Below are positions 29,647 to 38,135 of a stretch of 64,000 nucleotides of DNA, in pieces (the first letter of the stretch is position 1; each line of letters begins with the position of its first letter). Location of the stretch: positions 1,437,501 to 1,501,500 of the forward strand of contig NZ_CP013118.1 of the NCBI RefSeq assembly GCF_001443605.1, given 5' to 3'. A program made the translations under genes and the position numbers. The notes beneath the pieces were generated by a model, which saw nothing but the letters and a program-made list of their open reading frames with translations, had not been told where the DNA came from and did no database searches. The DNA comes from Salinivirga cyanobacteriivorans. Its GTDB lineage: Bacteria; Bacteroidota; Bacteroidia; Bacteroidales; Salinivirgaceae.

Positions 29647-30588
29647 TTAAAAATAACTATAAAATTCGTTGCTAGCTTCTCGATATTCTGCAATTAAAGT
29701 TTTCATAATGGACCTAACTGGTTGTATAACGGAAACCATCGAAGATGATTGCCCTATTTCCAATTCTCCCTCCTCCATATCACCATCAAAAATACCCCTT
29801 TTTGCACGCCCTTTGCCTAACAAATTTAAGAGGTGCTCTTTTGAAGCCCCCGTATTCTCCTGCTCCAAAACCATATTACAGAAATTGTTTTTTAGCATTC
29901 TGACCGGCGCAAGTTTTTTAAGGGCGAGTATGGTATCTCCTTCCTTAGCCTGGATTACGGCTTCTTTAAATTGAGCGCTGGCTGAAGACTCTTCGCTCGC
30001 AGCAAAAAGACTACCTATTTGCACCCCTTCGGCCCCAAGGTTTTGAACAGCCAAAATTGCACGACCACTTGCGATACCGCCAGCTGCAATAACCGGAATA
30101 CTCACGCTTTGTTTGACAAGTTCCACTAAAGTAAGAGTTGTGGTTTCTTCTCTTCCATTATGTCCTCCAGCTTCAAACCCCTCTGCAACAACAGCATCCA
30201 CACCTGCCTGCTCACTTTTAACGGCAAACTTAGCACTTGACACAACATGTGCTACCTTAATTCCATGATCTTTTAAAAGCTTTGTATATTTTTTCGGACT
30301 ACCTGCTGATGTAAATACTATTGGTATCTGTTCACGAATAGCGATATTTATAAACTCTTCAGCATAAGAATAGAGCAATGGAATATTTACACCAAAATTT
30401 GTCACACCAGATGCTCTGATCTTTCGTATATGCTCAATTAGCAACTCCGGTCGCATAGAGCCTGCTCCTATAAGTCCCAGCCCGCCGGCACTTGAGACAG
30501 CAGCTGCCAAACGCCATCCACTACACCAAACCATCCCTCCCTGTACAACAGGGTAAGTTATATTAAACAATTTTGTAATTCGATTCAT
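29647..30588 (-). CDS. nitronate monooxygenase / FabK-like flavoprotein
   Basis: 313 residues, TIM-barrel FMN enzyme. It begins with YPVVQGGMVWCSGWRLAAAV, has AGGLGLIGAGSM, VVAEGFEAGGHNG with the family His, PVIAAGGIASG, and GVQIGSLFAASEES, the shared pattern of 2-nitropropane dioxygenases and enoyl-ACP reductase FabK. Which reaction it performs cannot be decided from sequence alone. The ATG at 30588 is chosen; upstream in-frame codons belong to a repeated leader (30586-30923) that recurs at 59 kb in front of another ATG-AA. Confidence 0.85.
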   Translation of the reverse strand: MNRITKLFNITYPVVQGGMVWCSGWRLAAAVSSAGGLGLIGAGSMRPELLIEHIRKIRASGVTNFGVNIPLLYSYAEEFINIAIREQIPIVFTSAGSPKKYTKLLKDHGIKVAHVVSSAKFAVKSEQAGVDAVVAEGFEAGGHNGREETTTLTLVELVKQSVSIPVIAAGGIASGRAILAVQNLGAEGVQIGSLFAASEESSASAQFKEAVIQAKEGDTILALKKLAPVRMLKNNFCNMVLEQENTGASKEHLLNLLGKGRAKRGIFDGDMEEGELEIGQSSSMVSVIQPVRSIMKTLIAEYREASNEFYSYF

Positions 30589-30712
30589 ATGTTTATATTT
30601 AATTTTCAACGGTCATATGGAACCTCCTATTACCTATTTTACAGATTTTTAACTGTAATACTCCAAATAATCATGCGCGTGTGTGTTTAATGGTTAAACA
30701 TGGAGGTTTCAT
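30586..30712 (-). repeat. interspersed repeat, copy 1 (leader of the nitronate monooxygenase gene)
   Basis: A 127-base unit. Read on the minus strand it starts ATGAAACCTCCATG, passes CGCGCATGATTATTTGGA and AATAGGAGGTTCCAT, and ends GAAAATTAAATATAAACAT-ATG, the last ATG being the start of the flavoprotein gene. It is in tandem with copy 2. Confidence 0.75.
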
Positions 30713-30923
30713 ATGTTTATTTTTAATTTTCAAAGGTCATTACATGTCCCGATACCAATTGGGATGGAACCTCCTATTCCCTGTTTTAAAGCTTTTTACC
30801 TGTAAAGTTCCAAATAATCATGCGCGTGCCTCGCTCCGCCGAAGCTATGCGAAGGCGCAACCTTGCTCCGCTGAAGCTTCGCGAAGGCGAAGTGTGTCAA
30901 AAGCTTTGTCATGGAGGTTTCAT
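30710..30923 (-). repeat. interspersed repeat, copy 2, with an inserted pair of GC-rich units
   Basis: A 214-base unit in direct tandem with copy 1. It shares the ends and the CGCGCATGATTATTTGGA block, carries in addition CATCCCAATTGGTATCGGGA with an internal palindrome, and contains two 31-base GC-rich units (30829-30859 and 30861-30891, 5 differences). The 460 bases between the flavoprotein gene and the parvulin gene hold these copies and a promoter, and no credible gene. Confidence 0.75.
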
Positions 30924-30974
30924 AATCTCAATTTAAAAAAATGAAAAAAAATATTCGATCATTGAAGTAAAAAA

Positions 30975-31004
30975 TTGGTCTTTTTTGTTTAGCAATTATA
31001 TTTG
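30975..31004 (+). promoter_or_regulatory. promoter of the parvulin lipoprotein gene
   Basis: TTG (30975-30977), a 19-nt spacer and TATATTTG (30997-31004) fit the Bacteroidota consensus, 69 nt before the chosen ATG. Confidence 0.6.
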
Positions 31005-31072
31005 TAAACTAAATAATTGGCAGTCTGCAAAAAATAGGCACAATGTCCAACAAAATAAGAAAATATACACTT

Positions 31073-33691
31073 ATGAAAAAAATAATTATTTTACTATTGG
31101 TTTTAGCTGCGCTTACAGCATGTAATAATGAGAAGAATAAAGGTGAATTTCCACCATACAAAATCAGCAAAACAAGTGCAGATAGCATAGTCGAAACCAT
31201 TACCTATAAAGAATATTTAAAAGAGAAACGCAAAATAGACAGGTACAATAAATTATTATTGAAAGATCAGTATAAAGCAGAGGAAAAAGAAAAAAATGAA
31301 ATAAAGGCTTTCACTAATCTAATTAAGAAAAAGAAAATAAATCATGAATTAGATTATCTGGGTATTCAAATATCCAAAGAAGAACAAGATAACTACATGT
31401 TTGGCAACAACATACATCCGGGAATTAAGCAAAACCCGGTGTTCAGAAATCCTAAAACTGGCAAATTTAACCCAGCGAGCGTACAACCTTTTATTAAAAA
31501 ACTTGAAGAGGAAAAAGATTCCGACCCGTATTTCATGTGGACATACCAAATCAACAACATAAACAAGAATTTACGTCAGGAGAAATATGAATCACTTCTA
31601 AAGTCAGGTTTTTTCATAACAGAGGTCTACAGCGACTGGTTAACAAATCTTCTGGATAAAGAAGTAGCCATAAAAGCAATTACCCTTCCTTACAGTGATT
31701 ATAACGACTCAGTAACACCAACTAACGAGGATTTCAAAAAGTTTTTAAACAAAAACAAAAACACATATCAAATAAATGAACGACGTTATTTAAGAGCTGC
31801 CTATATCCCTCCAAGGATCCATAAACATTTCCATGAAAAAGAATATAAATCATTTAAAAGATTAATAGAAAGCGGGCAATCATTTGAAAAAATCGCAAGC
31901 ATGAGCCCACACATTAAGCGATACAGTTCTTTTTATTATAAAAACACGATTCCCCAAAAAATGCAAACCTTTTTTGAAAAAGGAAAACCTGGCGATGTTT
32001 TTGGCCCGTATTTCACAAAGAACTCTTTCAGAAGTATAAAAATTGAAAGCATTACTCATTTACCAGAAAAAGCCTGGGCTCATCATTTACTTTTAAGAAA
32101 TTCTAGTTTTGATGAAGCAAATAAAGTCAAGGAACAATTTGAAAAAGAAATAAAGAAGGGAGAAAAATTCCTGGATATTGCAAAAAAGTATTCAAAAGAA
32201 AAGCCTAACAAAGCAGAATGGGGGGATACTGAGTGGTTTATGCATGCCGAAATGGAAAAAGATTTTAGTGACAGCACATTTTACAACCAACCAGGAGAGA
32301 TTGTTTTAGCTAACACACGTTTTGGTTGGCACATTATTAAAATCTTTGATCACGATGCAGAAAGGAAAAGATACAATTTCACAGGATTATATCAACCTCT
32401 TTCACCAACAGAAAAAGACATTGAAGCTACTATGGAAGAGGCCCGGTCCTTTGCAGAAAACATAGAGAATCCGGAAGAATTTGATAGTAAGGCCGTAGCC
32501 AACAACTACATACTCGAAAACTATGAAGCAATGGCTTTAGATACCAAAATAAGAGACCTAAAAAATAGTCAACATTTATACAATTGGGCCTTTAATTCAA
32601 AAAAACATGCCATTTCAAATCCCTATAAAATCAATGGCAAAATATATGTATTTAAAATTGAAGCTATTGGAGAGCCAGGAACTATGCCTCTGCATGCAGC
32701 AAAAAATCTTATCGAACCCTTTGTAATTAAAGAAAAGGCCAAAGCATATGTAAAGCAGAAGTACAATGAAAACAGATGGGACACCTATCAATTGACAGAG
32801 GCCATTGAACGACTCAATATGAATGAGTATAATATAACAGGAATTAAATTTAGCCAAAACTCCCTGGCTAATGTAGGTGGTGAAACAGAAATGATTGGTT
32901 TGGCTTTAGCCCTTTCTAAAGGCGAAAGAACTAAATTAATATTTGGAAAAGAACATTTATATTCAATTGAAAAAACAGGAGAAAAGCCCACAGGGTCTCA
33001 AGAGCGTTTTTTCGACAACAAGAAACGTATATGGAAAACTATTATTAGTAATGGCAGGTACAGATCTATCTTTAATTTATACGACAGACTTACAGTAAAC
33101 AAAGTCCGTGAACAAGACAGCTACTTTTTATTACCTAAATATGCCGACACACTACCAAATAAACCTGAATTAAACGCTGAAATGTATCCTGCCGAAAAAG
33201 CTTTTAGAGAACAAAAATATGATTTAGCACTAAAAGGGTCAAAATCGATCAAAGGATTTCAGCAATTAGCACACGAAACACCCTCTAAACAAAGCAGACT
33301 AGCTGCAATTTATGGGGGTATATGCGCACTGCACCTGCAAGAATATCAATTAGCTGTTCAATTACTATCATCCGTAAAAACAGAAGATCGTTTCTTTTCA
33401 ATTATATCACTAGGTGCCCAAGGCGATGCGCTATCGCAACAAGGAAAACTTAATGAGGCACTTAATAAATACAAAGCAGCAATAAAGGACAGCAACAACT
33501 TCATCATCACTCCACACTACATACTCAAAATTGCAGCAATTTATGCATCCTTAGAAGAGTATGATAAGGCTATAAGTCACTTAAAACTAATCAAAGAAGA
33601 TTATAAACAGGCACCACAAAGAAGAGAGGCCGAAAAGCTTTACGGTTTTTTAAAATATAAAACGCAAAAAAATGAAATTATTAAAAACTAG
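31073..33691 (+). CDS. parvulin-type (PPIC) lipoprotein with C-terminal TPR region
   Basis: 872 residues. Signal peptide with lipobox (LTAC, Cys17); the ATG at 31073 is chosen because it places the signal peptide correctly, an upstream ATG (31043) adding ten polar residues. Residues about 210-330 and 335-445 look like two parvulin-like units; the second has AWAHHLLLRNSSFDEANKVK, AKKYSKEKPNKAEWGDTEWF and NTRFGWHIIKI, the PPIC pattern. The tail (about 710-865) has TPR-like helices (AAIYGGICALHLQEYQLAVQ, GDALSQQGKLNEALNKYKAA). SurA/PrsA-like chaperone or isomerase function for envelope proteins is likely. Confidence 0.82.
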   Translation: MKKIIILLLVLAALTACNNEKNKGEFPPYKISKTSADSIVETITYKEYLKEKRKIDRYNKLLLKDQYKAEEKEKNEIKAFTNLIKKKKINHELDYLGIQISKEEQDNYMFGNNIHPGIKQNPVFRNPKTGKFNPASVQPFIKKLEEEKDSDPYFMWTYQINNINKNLRQEKYESLLKSGFFITEVYSDWLTNLLDKEVAIKAITLPYSDYNDSVTPTNEDFKKFLNKNKNTYQINERRYLRAAYIPPRIHKHFHEKEYKSFKRLIESGQSFEKIASMSPHIKRYSSFYYKNTIPQKMQTFFEKGKPGDVFGPYFTKNSFRSIKIESITHLPEKAWAHHLLLRNSSFDEANKVKEQFEKEIKKGEKFLDIAKKYSKEKPNKAEWGDTEWFMHAEMEKDFSDSTFYNQPGEIVLANTRFGWHIIKIFDHDAERKRYNFTGLYQPLSPTEKDIEATMEEARSFAENIENPEEFDSKAVANNYILENYEAMALDTKIRDLKNSQHLYNWAFNSKKHAISNPYKINGKIYVFKIEAIGEPGTMPLHAAKNLIEPFVIKEKAKAYVKQKYNENRWDTYQLTEAIERLNMNEYNITGIKFSQNSLANVGGETEMIGLALALSKGERTKLIFGKEHLYSIEKTGEKPTGSQERFFDNKKRIWKTIISNGRYRSIFNLYDRLTVNKVREQDSYFLLPKYADTLPNKPELNAEMYPAEKAFREQKYDLALKGSKSIKGFQQLAHETPSKQSRLAAIYGGICALHLQEYQLAVQLLSSVKTEDRFFSIISLGAQGDALSQQGKLNEALNKYKAAIKDSNNFIITPHYILKIAAIYASLEEYDKAISHLKLIKEDYKQAPQRREAEKLYGFLKYKTQKNEIIKN

Positions 33692-33739
33692 GCAGCGCAA
33701 CCATTAGTATAACACGCCACATACAAAAAATAACAAAAA

Positions 33740-33771
33740 TTTGTATATTAACTTATAGTGTGTTATATTTG
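33740..33771 (+). promoter_or_regulatory. promoter of the AP2 protein gene
   Basis: TTTG (33740-33743), a 20-nt spacer and TATATTTG (33764-33771) match the consensus exactly, 33 nt before the ATG. The promoter is spanned by an imperfect inverted repeat with arms TATAACAC and GTGTTATA (about 33709-33767), which could be an operator. Confidence 0.7.
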
Positions 33772-33803
33772 AAATAAATTACTAACAACTAAAAACCAAA
33801 ATT

Positions 33804-34349
33804 ATGATTTGTAAATTACCATTAAAAAATGCTGAAGATCAGGCATTGGTTGATGATGTGGTATATGAATACCTCGTCAACCACCCCTATTTAACTAAAA
33901 TTAAATTTCTTGAAAACCTGCGCCGCCATAGCCGCGGGTATGCATTTTTTCAAAAAAACTGGAAGCAATCAGATGGTTCATATAAAAATGAAACAATCTA
34001 TTTGCAAAAGGTTGTAGCTGAAAAATTCATCAAAAAACCTGATGAAGAAAGACGTTACTGGGTGCGTTTCATAAACGGAAATCCACTTGACTGCCGTATC
34101 AAAAACCTTGAATGGTCTACCCTTTCAAATGTTGTTCGCAACACAAGCAAAACCGACAATCAATTTGGCTACAGAGGAGTTGTGAAAAACTCAAACAAAT
34201 ACCAGGCGATTATTTATGTAAATCGCAAAGCAATTAACCTCGGGTCATTTGACACACCTGAAGAAGCCGCATTGGCATACAACAAAAAATCAATTGAGCT
34301 ATTTGGTGTAACCAAAAGCCTAAACAAAATTAAAACCAAGAAAAAATAA
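33804..34349 (+). CDS. AP2-domain DNA-binding protein with a degenerate HNH region
   Basis: 181 residues, basic. Residues about 65-105 (YLQKVVAEKFIKKPDEERRY and WVRFINGNPLDCRIKNLEWST) align with the core of NUMOD/HNH homing endonucleases (H-R-L-V-A-x-A-F ... V-N-H-x-D-G-N-x-x-N-x-x-x-N-L-E-W), but the catalytic N-H-x-D is replaced by VRFIN. Residues about 120-170 are an AP2 domain (GYRGVVKNSNKYQAIIYVN, NLGSFDTPEEAALAYNKKS). It is best read as a DNA-binding protein derived from a homing endonuclease. It has its own consensus promoter, so it is expressed by the host, and the lipoprotein gene follows by 3 nt. Confidence 0.75.
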   Translation: MICKLPLKNAEDQALVDDVVYEYLVNHPYLTKIKFLENLRRHSRGYAFFQKNWKQSDGSYKNETIYLQKVVAEKFIKKPDEERRYWVRFINGNPLDCRIKNLEWSTLSNVVRNTSKTDNQFGYRGVVKNSNKYQAIIYVNRKAINLGSFDTPEEAALAYNKKSIELFGVTKSLNKIKTKKK

Positions 34350-34352
34350 ATT

Positions 34353-34652
34353 ATGAATAGGTTAATATTGGTGATTTTGGTGGCTTTCGCATTTATAGCA
34401 GGATGCAAGAATGAGGAAACCACTATAAAGGAAGATGCGAAAGAGCTTGTAAAAATAGAGAAACAAATCGTTGATTTAACCATTAAAGCAAATAGCAATG
34501 AAAATCCCATGCTAAGCAGAAAAGCAGATTCGTTAACAACCGTTTTACAAAAACGAAGCAATGAATTGCAGTTAAAATACAAAAAGCTTAACAAAATAAA
34601 AGATTTTCAAGAAGCTTACCAAAAGGTAAAAGAAGAGGTTTTTAAGAAATAA
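34353..34652 (+). CDS. small lipoprotein with coiled-coil tail
   Basis: 99 residues. Signal peptide and lipobox (FIAGC, Cys18), then a single charged helical region (about 25-99) with heptad spacing of Leu/Ile and Lys/Glu, likely a coiled coil. It is 3 nt after the AP2 gene and ends at a strong terminator. No family recognised. Confidence 0.7.
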   Translation: MNRLILVILVAFAFIAGCKNEETTIKEDAKELVKIEKQIVDLTIKANSNENPMLSRKADSLTTVLQKRSNELQLKYKKLNKIKDFQEAYQKVKEEVFKK

Positions 34653-34670
34653 CAAAATCGCTTTTACATA

Positions 34671-34702
34671 AAAAACCTGTGGTTAGCCACAGGTTTTTTT
34701 TT
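34671..34702 (+). terminator. terminator of the AP2/lipoprotein operon
   Basis: AACCTGTGG and CCACAGGTT form a 9-bp stem with a 4-nt loop, followed by nine T residues. It rules out a GTG start at 34679 for the next gene. Confidence 0.9.
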
Positions 34703-34825
34703 GAGATCATGGTGCAAATACGTCATATCTGGCAGTGTCTAATTAAATATAAAAAATTCATAATAAATTTTACCTTTGTATATAGCAGCATTTTTACGGG
34801 TCTAATGACTCAAATTGGTATACCT

Positions 34826-37594
34826 ATGAAAAAATACATATTCATATTGCTTATACTTTGCACTGGATTAAGCAGCATTGCTCAACGCCCTTCAAAAGAT
34901 TTTAAAAAACAATTTCTTGAAGGATACAGCGAACTTCAGTATGGAGCCTATGCGCAAGCATTAAAACACTTTGAAAAAATTGAAGAAAGAGGTGAAATAA
35001 ATGCCAATGTCAACTTCAATATTGGCTTGTGCTACCTGAACCTACTGGGCGACAAATCAAGGGCAATACCCTACCTGGAAAAAGCCATCACAGACATTTC
35101 CGGGAATTACAAAGAAGGTTCCTACCGGGAACTGCAAGCTCCTCCCGAAGCCTTATTTTATCTTGCTAAAGCTTACAGAATCAATGTTCAGCTCGATAAA
35201 GCAATACAAACATACACAGAATATAAAAAGCAACTCGATGATGGCGATGTTTACTACCATGAATTTGTAGAGCTTCAAATACAAACATGCAAAAATGCTA
35301 AAGAGCTGATTAGCTCCCCGATACCTGTTAAAAAAACTAATCTGGGACATGTGATAAACGATAGCGATGACAACTTTAACCCCGTCATAACGCCCGATGG
35401 CAAAACAATGATATACACAACACTACAAAGAGTATATGACAGAGAATTGCAACAGGAAACTTTTTATGAAATAATTAACTATACAACAAAAAACGAGAAC
35501 GGGGAATGGGCAGAGCCCCAGGATATTACATCAAAAATAAATTCAGACGGATATCTTGCTACAGTAGGGATATCTGCCGACGGCACACAAATGTACTTTT
35601 TTCGCGATGATTATGGAGATGGGAATCTTTACAAAGCAGAAAAAAAGGGATACAGATTTACCGAAATCGAGGAACTTGACCGCGACATTAATTCACGCGA
35701 TTGGGAATCACATATTTCTCCGGCCCCCGACGGAAAAACATTTTATTTCACCAGTACAATGAAAGGTGGCAAAGGAGGAAGAGACATTTATGTAATAGAA
35801 AAAGACAGTAAAGGAAAATGGAAAGACCCTGTTAACCTTGGTAGAGCTATTAATACGCCATTTGACGAAGATTGCCCTGTAATTTCGGAAGATGGCAAAA
35901 CACTATACTTTTGCTCTGAAGCACACAACAGCATGGGTGGCTACGATATTTTTTATTCAAAAAAGAATGCAGTGGGAGAATGGACTACACCACTTAACAT
36001 TGGGTATCCAATTAATACAACTGATGACGATATTTTCTTTATGCCTTATAAAAACGGTAAGTTTGCCCTCTTTGCCCATCGAGACCCCGATGACACTTTT
36101 GGAAGAAAAGATATTTACCGCTACCAGCTTAAATTTGATGAAGGGGAAGATGTTCCTGAAACAGAAGCACCGGAATTAGCTGTGGTTGCAGACGAAACAG
36201 ATACAGATAAAACTAAACCTGAAGAAAAACAATCAGAAACAGACACAACAATATTAGAAGAAACTGAAGAAGAGTCCACAGAAGAAGAAACACTGGAAGA
36301 ACCACTTATTACAGAAACAGAAGTTAAAGAGACAACGGAAACTGCCAAAGATCAAGAGCCAGAATCAGAACAAAATCAATATGCATCTTTTGATATCAGA
36401 GGAATTATTCTACTACAGGACAACCAAGATACCAACGTTAACTTCAACGTCAGAGTAATTGACCAGCAAACCAATGCAATGGTAACCTCCACAAAAGCGT
36501 CTGGTGACGGAACCTATTCCATGACTGTACCTCCGGGAGATTACCTGGTTACTTTTGAGGGACCCGGATATAAAACCCACCAGCGTTCGGTAAGCATACC
36601 TCCAGACTATGGTTTACCCAAAGTTACGCTCGATGTAGAGTTAACACCTAAGCCTGTTGCCAGCGGTGAATATGTACTAATGCGAGGAGTGCTTTTCGAC
36701 TATAATAGCACCCAACTTAACAGAGAAGCCAGAATTAGGTTAGAAAAACTCTACAAGGTAATGAACCAAAACCCACAATTGTATGTGGAGGTCACGGGAT
36801 TTTCAGACCCTACAGGCAATGCTAGCTATAACCAAAACCTTGCAGCCAAAAGAGCCAGAAATGTAATCAATTACCTTGTAAACAAAGGCATATCGAGAGA
36901 CCGGTTTATAGCAAAATCAAAAGGGGAACAACAACCATTGGTTAGTGCCAGCAACCCAAATCCCGAAGCACAACGCTATAACCGTCGTGTAGAGATTAAT
37001 GTAATTAAAACAGGCGATACCAAAATAACCTATGAAGAATTTAATGTTCCGGAACATTTGAAATTTGGGGACAAAGCCGTTCAGTTACAATATACCGTAC
37101 TCCTTACAGATTCACCCAAACCCCTCTCACCCGGAGCATTTAAAAAAGTTGAAGCACAGGGGGTGTCAAATGTTTGGATATTCCCATCGGTTCAGGGTTA
37201 TTTCTATACAATTGGTAAATATCCTTCCCGCGCCAAAGCATCTGAGCTTGTAAATAAAGCAGCAGACATGGGATTTCCCAATGCTCGAATTATTAATTAT
37301 CGGGAACTGGAGCAGAAAAAACATCAGGGCAATATTGCATCTCAAAAGCGCTTTGAAAAAACCAGCCAAAAAGACGGCAAATATACTATTCAGTTGCTTG
37401 CTCTGAAAGTTCCCGTGGACATAAGCTATTTTAAAAATATTGAAGGAGTAGAGAGAATAAAAGGACCTGATGGAATTTATCGCTATATATCGGGAAAATA
37501 CGACTACAAAACAGCACAAAGAAAACGTAAAGAGCTTTTAGAAAATGGATATGCAGGGGCGTTTATAATGAACCTCAATTATTATCATAAATAA
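34826..37594 (+). CDS. PorE-like TPR / beta-propeller / OmpA protein with SPOR-like tail
   Basis: 922 residues; ATG 34826 gives a normal signal peptide (LLILCTGLSSIAQ). Domains in order: TPR helices (about 25-160), PD40/WD40-like propeller blades (about 180-435; NPVITPDGKTMIYTT, HISPAPDGKTFYFTST, PVISEDGKTLYFCSE), an acidic Glu/Thr linker (437-516), a carboxypeptidase-regulatory-like beta domain (about 520-608), an OmpA C-terminal domain (about 613-728; LFDYNSTQLNREARIRLEKL, NRRVEINVI) and two SPOR-like segments (about 780-922). The first four match PorE, which anchors the type IX secretion machine to peptidoglycan. PorE is a lipoprotein; no lipobox is seen here. The GNAT gene follows by 1 nt. 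Confidence 0.85.
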   Translation: MKKYIFILLILCTGLSSIAQRPSKDFKKQFLEGYSELQYGAYAQALKHFEKIEERGEINANVNFNIGLCYLNLLGDKSRAIPYLEKAITDISGNYKEGSYRELQAPPEALFYLAKAYRINVQLDKAIQTYTEYKKQLDDGDVYYHEFVELQIQTCKNAKELISSPIPVKKTNLGHVINDSDDNFNPVITPDGKTMIYTTLQRVYDRELQQETFYEIINYTTKNENGEWAEPQDITSKINSDGYLATVGISADGTQMYFFRDDYGDGNLYKAEKKGYRFTEIEELDRDINSRDWESHISPAPDGKTFYFTSTMKGGKGGRDIYVIEKDSKGKWKDPVNLGRAINTPFDEDCPVISEDGKTLYFCSEAHNSMGGYDIFYSKKNAVGEWTTPLNIGYPINTTDDDIFFMPYKNGKFALFAHRDPDDTFGRKDIYRYQLKFDEGEDVPETEAPELAVVADETDTDKTKPEEKQSETDTTILEETEEESTEEETLEEPLITETEVKETTETAKDQEPESEQNQYASFDIRGIILLQDNQDTNVNFNVRVIDQQTNAMVTSTKASGDGTYSMTVPPGDYLVTFEGPGYKTHQRSVSIPPDYGLPKVTLDVELTPKPVASGEYVLMRGVLFDYNSTQLNREARIRLEKLYKVMNQNPQLYVEVTGFSDPTGNASYNQNLAAKRARNVINYLVNKGISRDRFIAKSKGEQQPLVSASNPNPEAQRYNRRVEINVIKTGDTKITYEEFNVPEHLKFGDKAVQLQYTVLLTDSPKPLSPGAFKKVEAQGVSNVWIFPSVQGYFYTIGKYPSRAKASELVNKAADMGFPNARIINYRELEQKKHQGNIASQKRFEKTSQKDGKYTIQLLALKVPVDISYFKNIEGVERIKGPDGIYRYISGKYDYKTAQRKRKELLENGYAGAFIMNLNYYHK

Positions 37595-37595
37595 T

Positions 37596-38135
37596 ATGCA
37601 AAAAAAACTACTGGAAAACGATCATATAAGATTACGTGCTGTAGAACCCGACGATGCTGACATAATATATGACTGGGAAAACAACACAGATAACTGGCAG
37701 GTTTCCAACACACTCGTCCCGTTTTCGCATCATACCATACGAAAATATGCTGAATCAGCATCGCAAGACATCTTTGAAAACAGGCAACTTCGTCTGATGA
37801 TTTTGGACAAAAAGCAAGGCAAAGCAGTTGGTGCAATAGATCTTTTCGATTATGACCCCTTTCATCAACGCGCTGGAGTGGGTATATTAATAAATAACCA
37901 GGAGGACAGAGGACGGGGTTATGCCACGCAGGCCATTGAGCTTGTAAAGGGTTATGTATTCAATTACCTTCACCTGAAGCAGCTTTATTGCAATATTGGC
38001 TCAGACAATGAAAAAAGCTTGCGGTTATTTAAAAAACTTGGATTTGAGGTTTGCGGAATAAAAAAAGACTGGTTACGCACCTTTACGGGCTGGATTGACG
38101 AATATACACTTCAATGCCTCAACAACGAGCTATAA
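37596..38135 (+). CDS. GNAT-family N-acetyltransferase
   Basis: 179 residues, the RimJ/RimL or SpeG-like class: LRAVEPDDADIIYDWENNTD at the start, GVGILINNQEDRGRGYATQA forming the acetyl-CoA loop (R-G-x-G-x-A), and LYCNIGSDNEKSLRLFKKLG. It would acetylate a protein N-terminus, polyamine or small amine in the cytoplasm. It begins 1 nt after the PorE-like stop and its end overlaps the convergent nuclease-domain gene by 25 nt. Confidence 0.9.
   Translation: MQKKLLENDHIRLRAVEPDDADIIYDWENNTDNWQVSNTLVPFSHHTIRKYAESASQDIFENRQLRLMILDKKQGKAVGAIDLFDYDPFHQRAGVGILINNQEDRGRGYATQAIELVKGYVFNYLHLKQLYCNIGSDNEKSLRLFKKLGFEVCGIKKDWLRTFTGWIDEYTLQCLNNEL

Noticed and set aside
30681..30944. 87-codon frame across the repeat block
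   Set aside because: It crosses repeat units and GC-rich inserts, and its similarity to the antisense frame at 58954-59199 comes from the shared DNA repeat, not from a protein family.
34679..34825. Upstream GTG start for the PorE-like gene
   Set aside because: The GTG is within the stem of a strong terminator and would put 49 residues before the signal peptide.
36121..36348. Ser/Val-rich 75-codon minus-strand frame
   Set aside because: It is the antisense shadow of the Glu/Thr-rich linker in the PorE-like protein.
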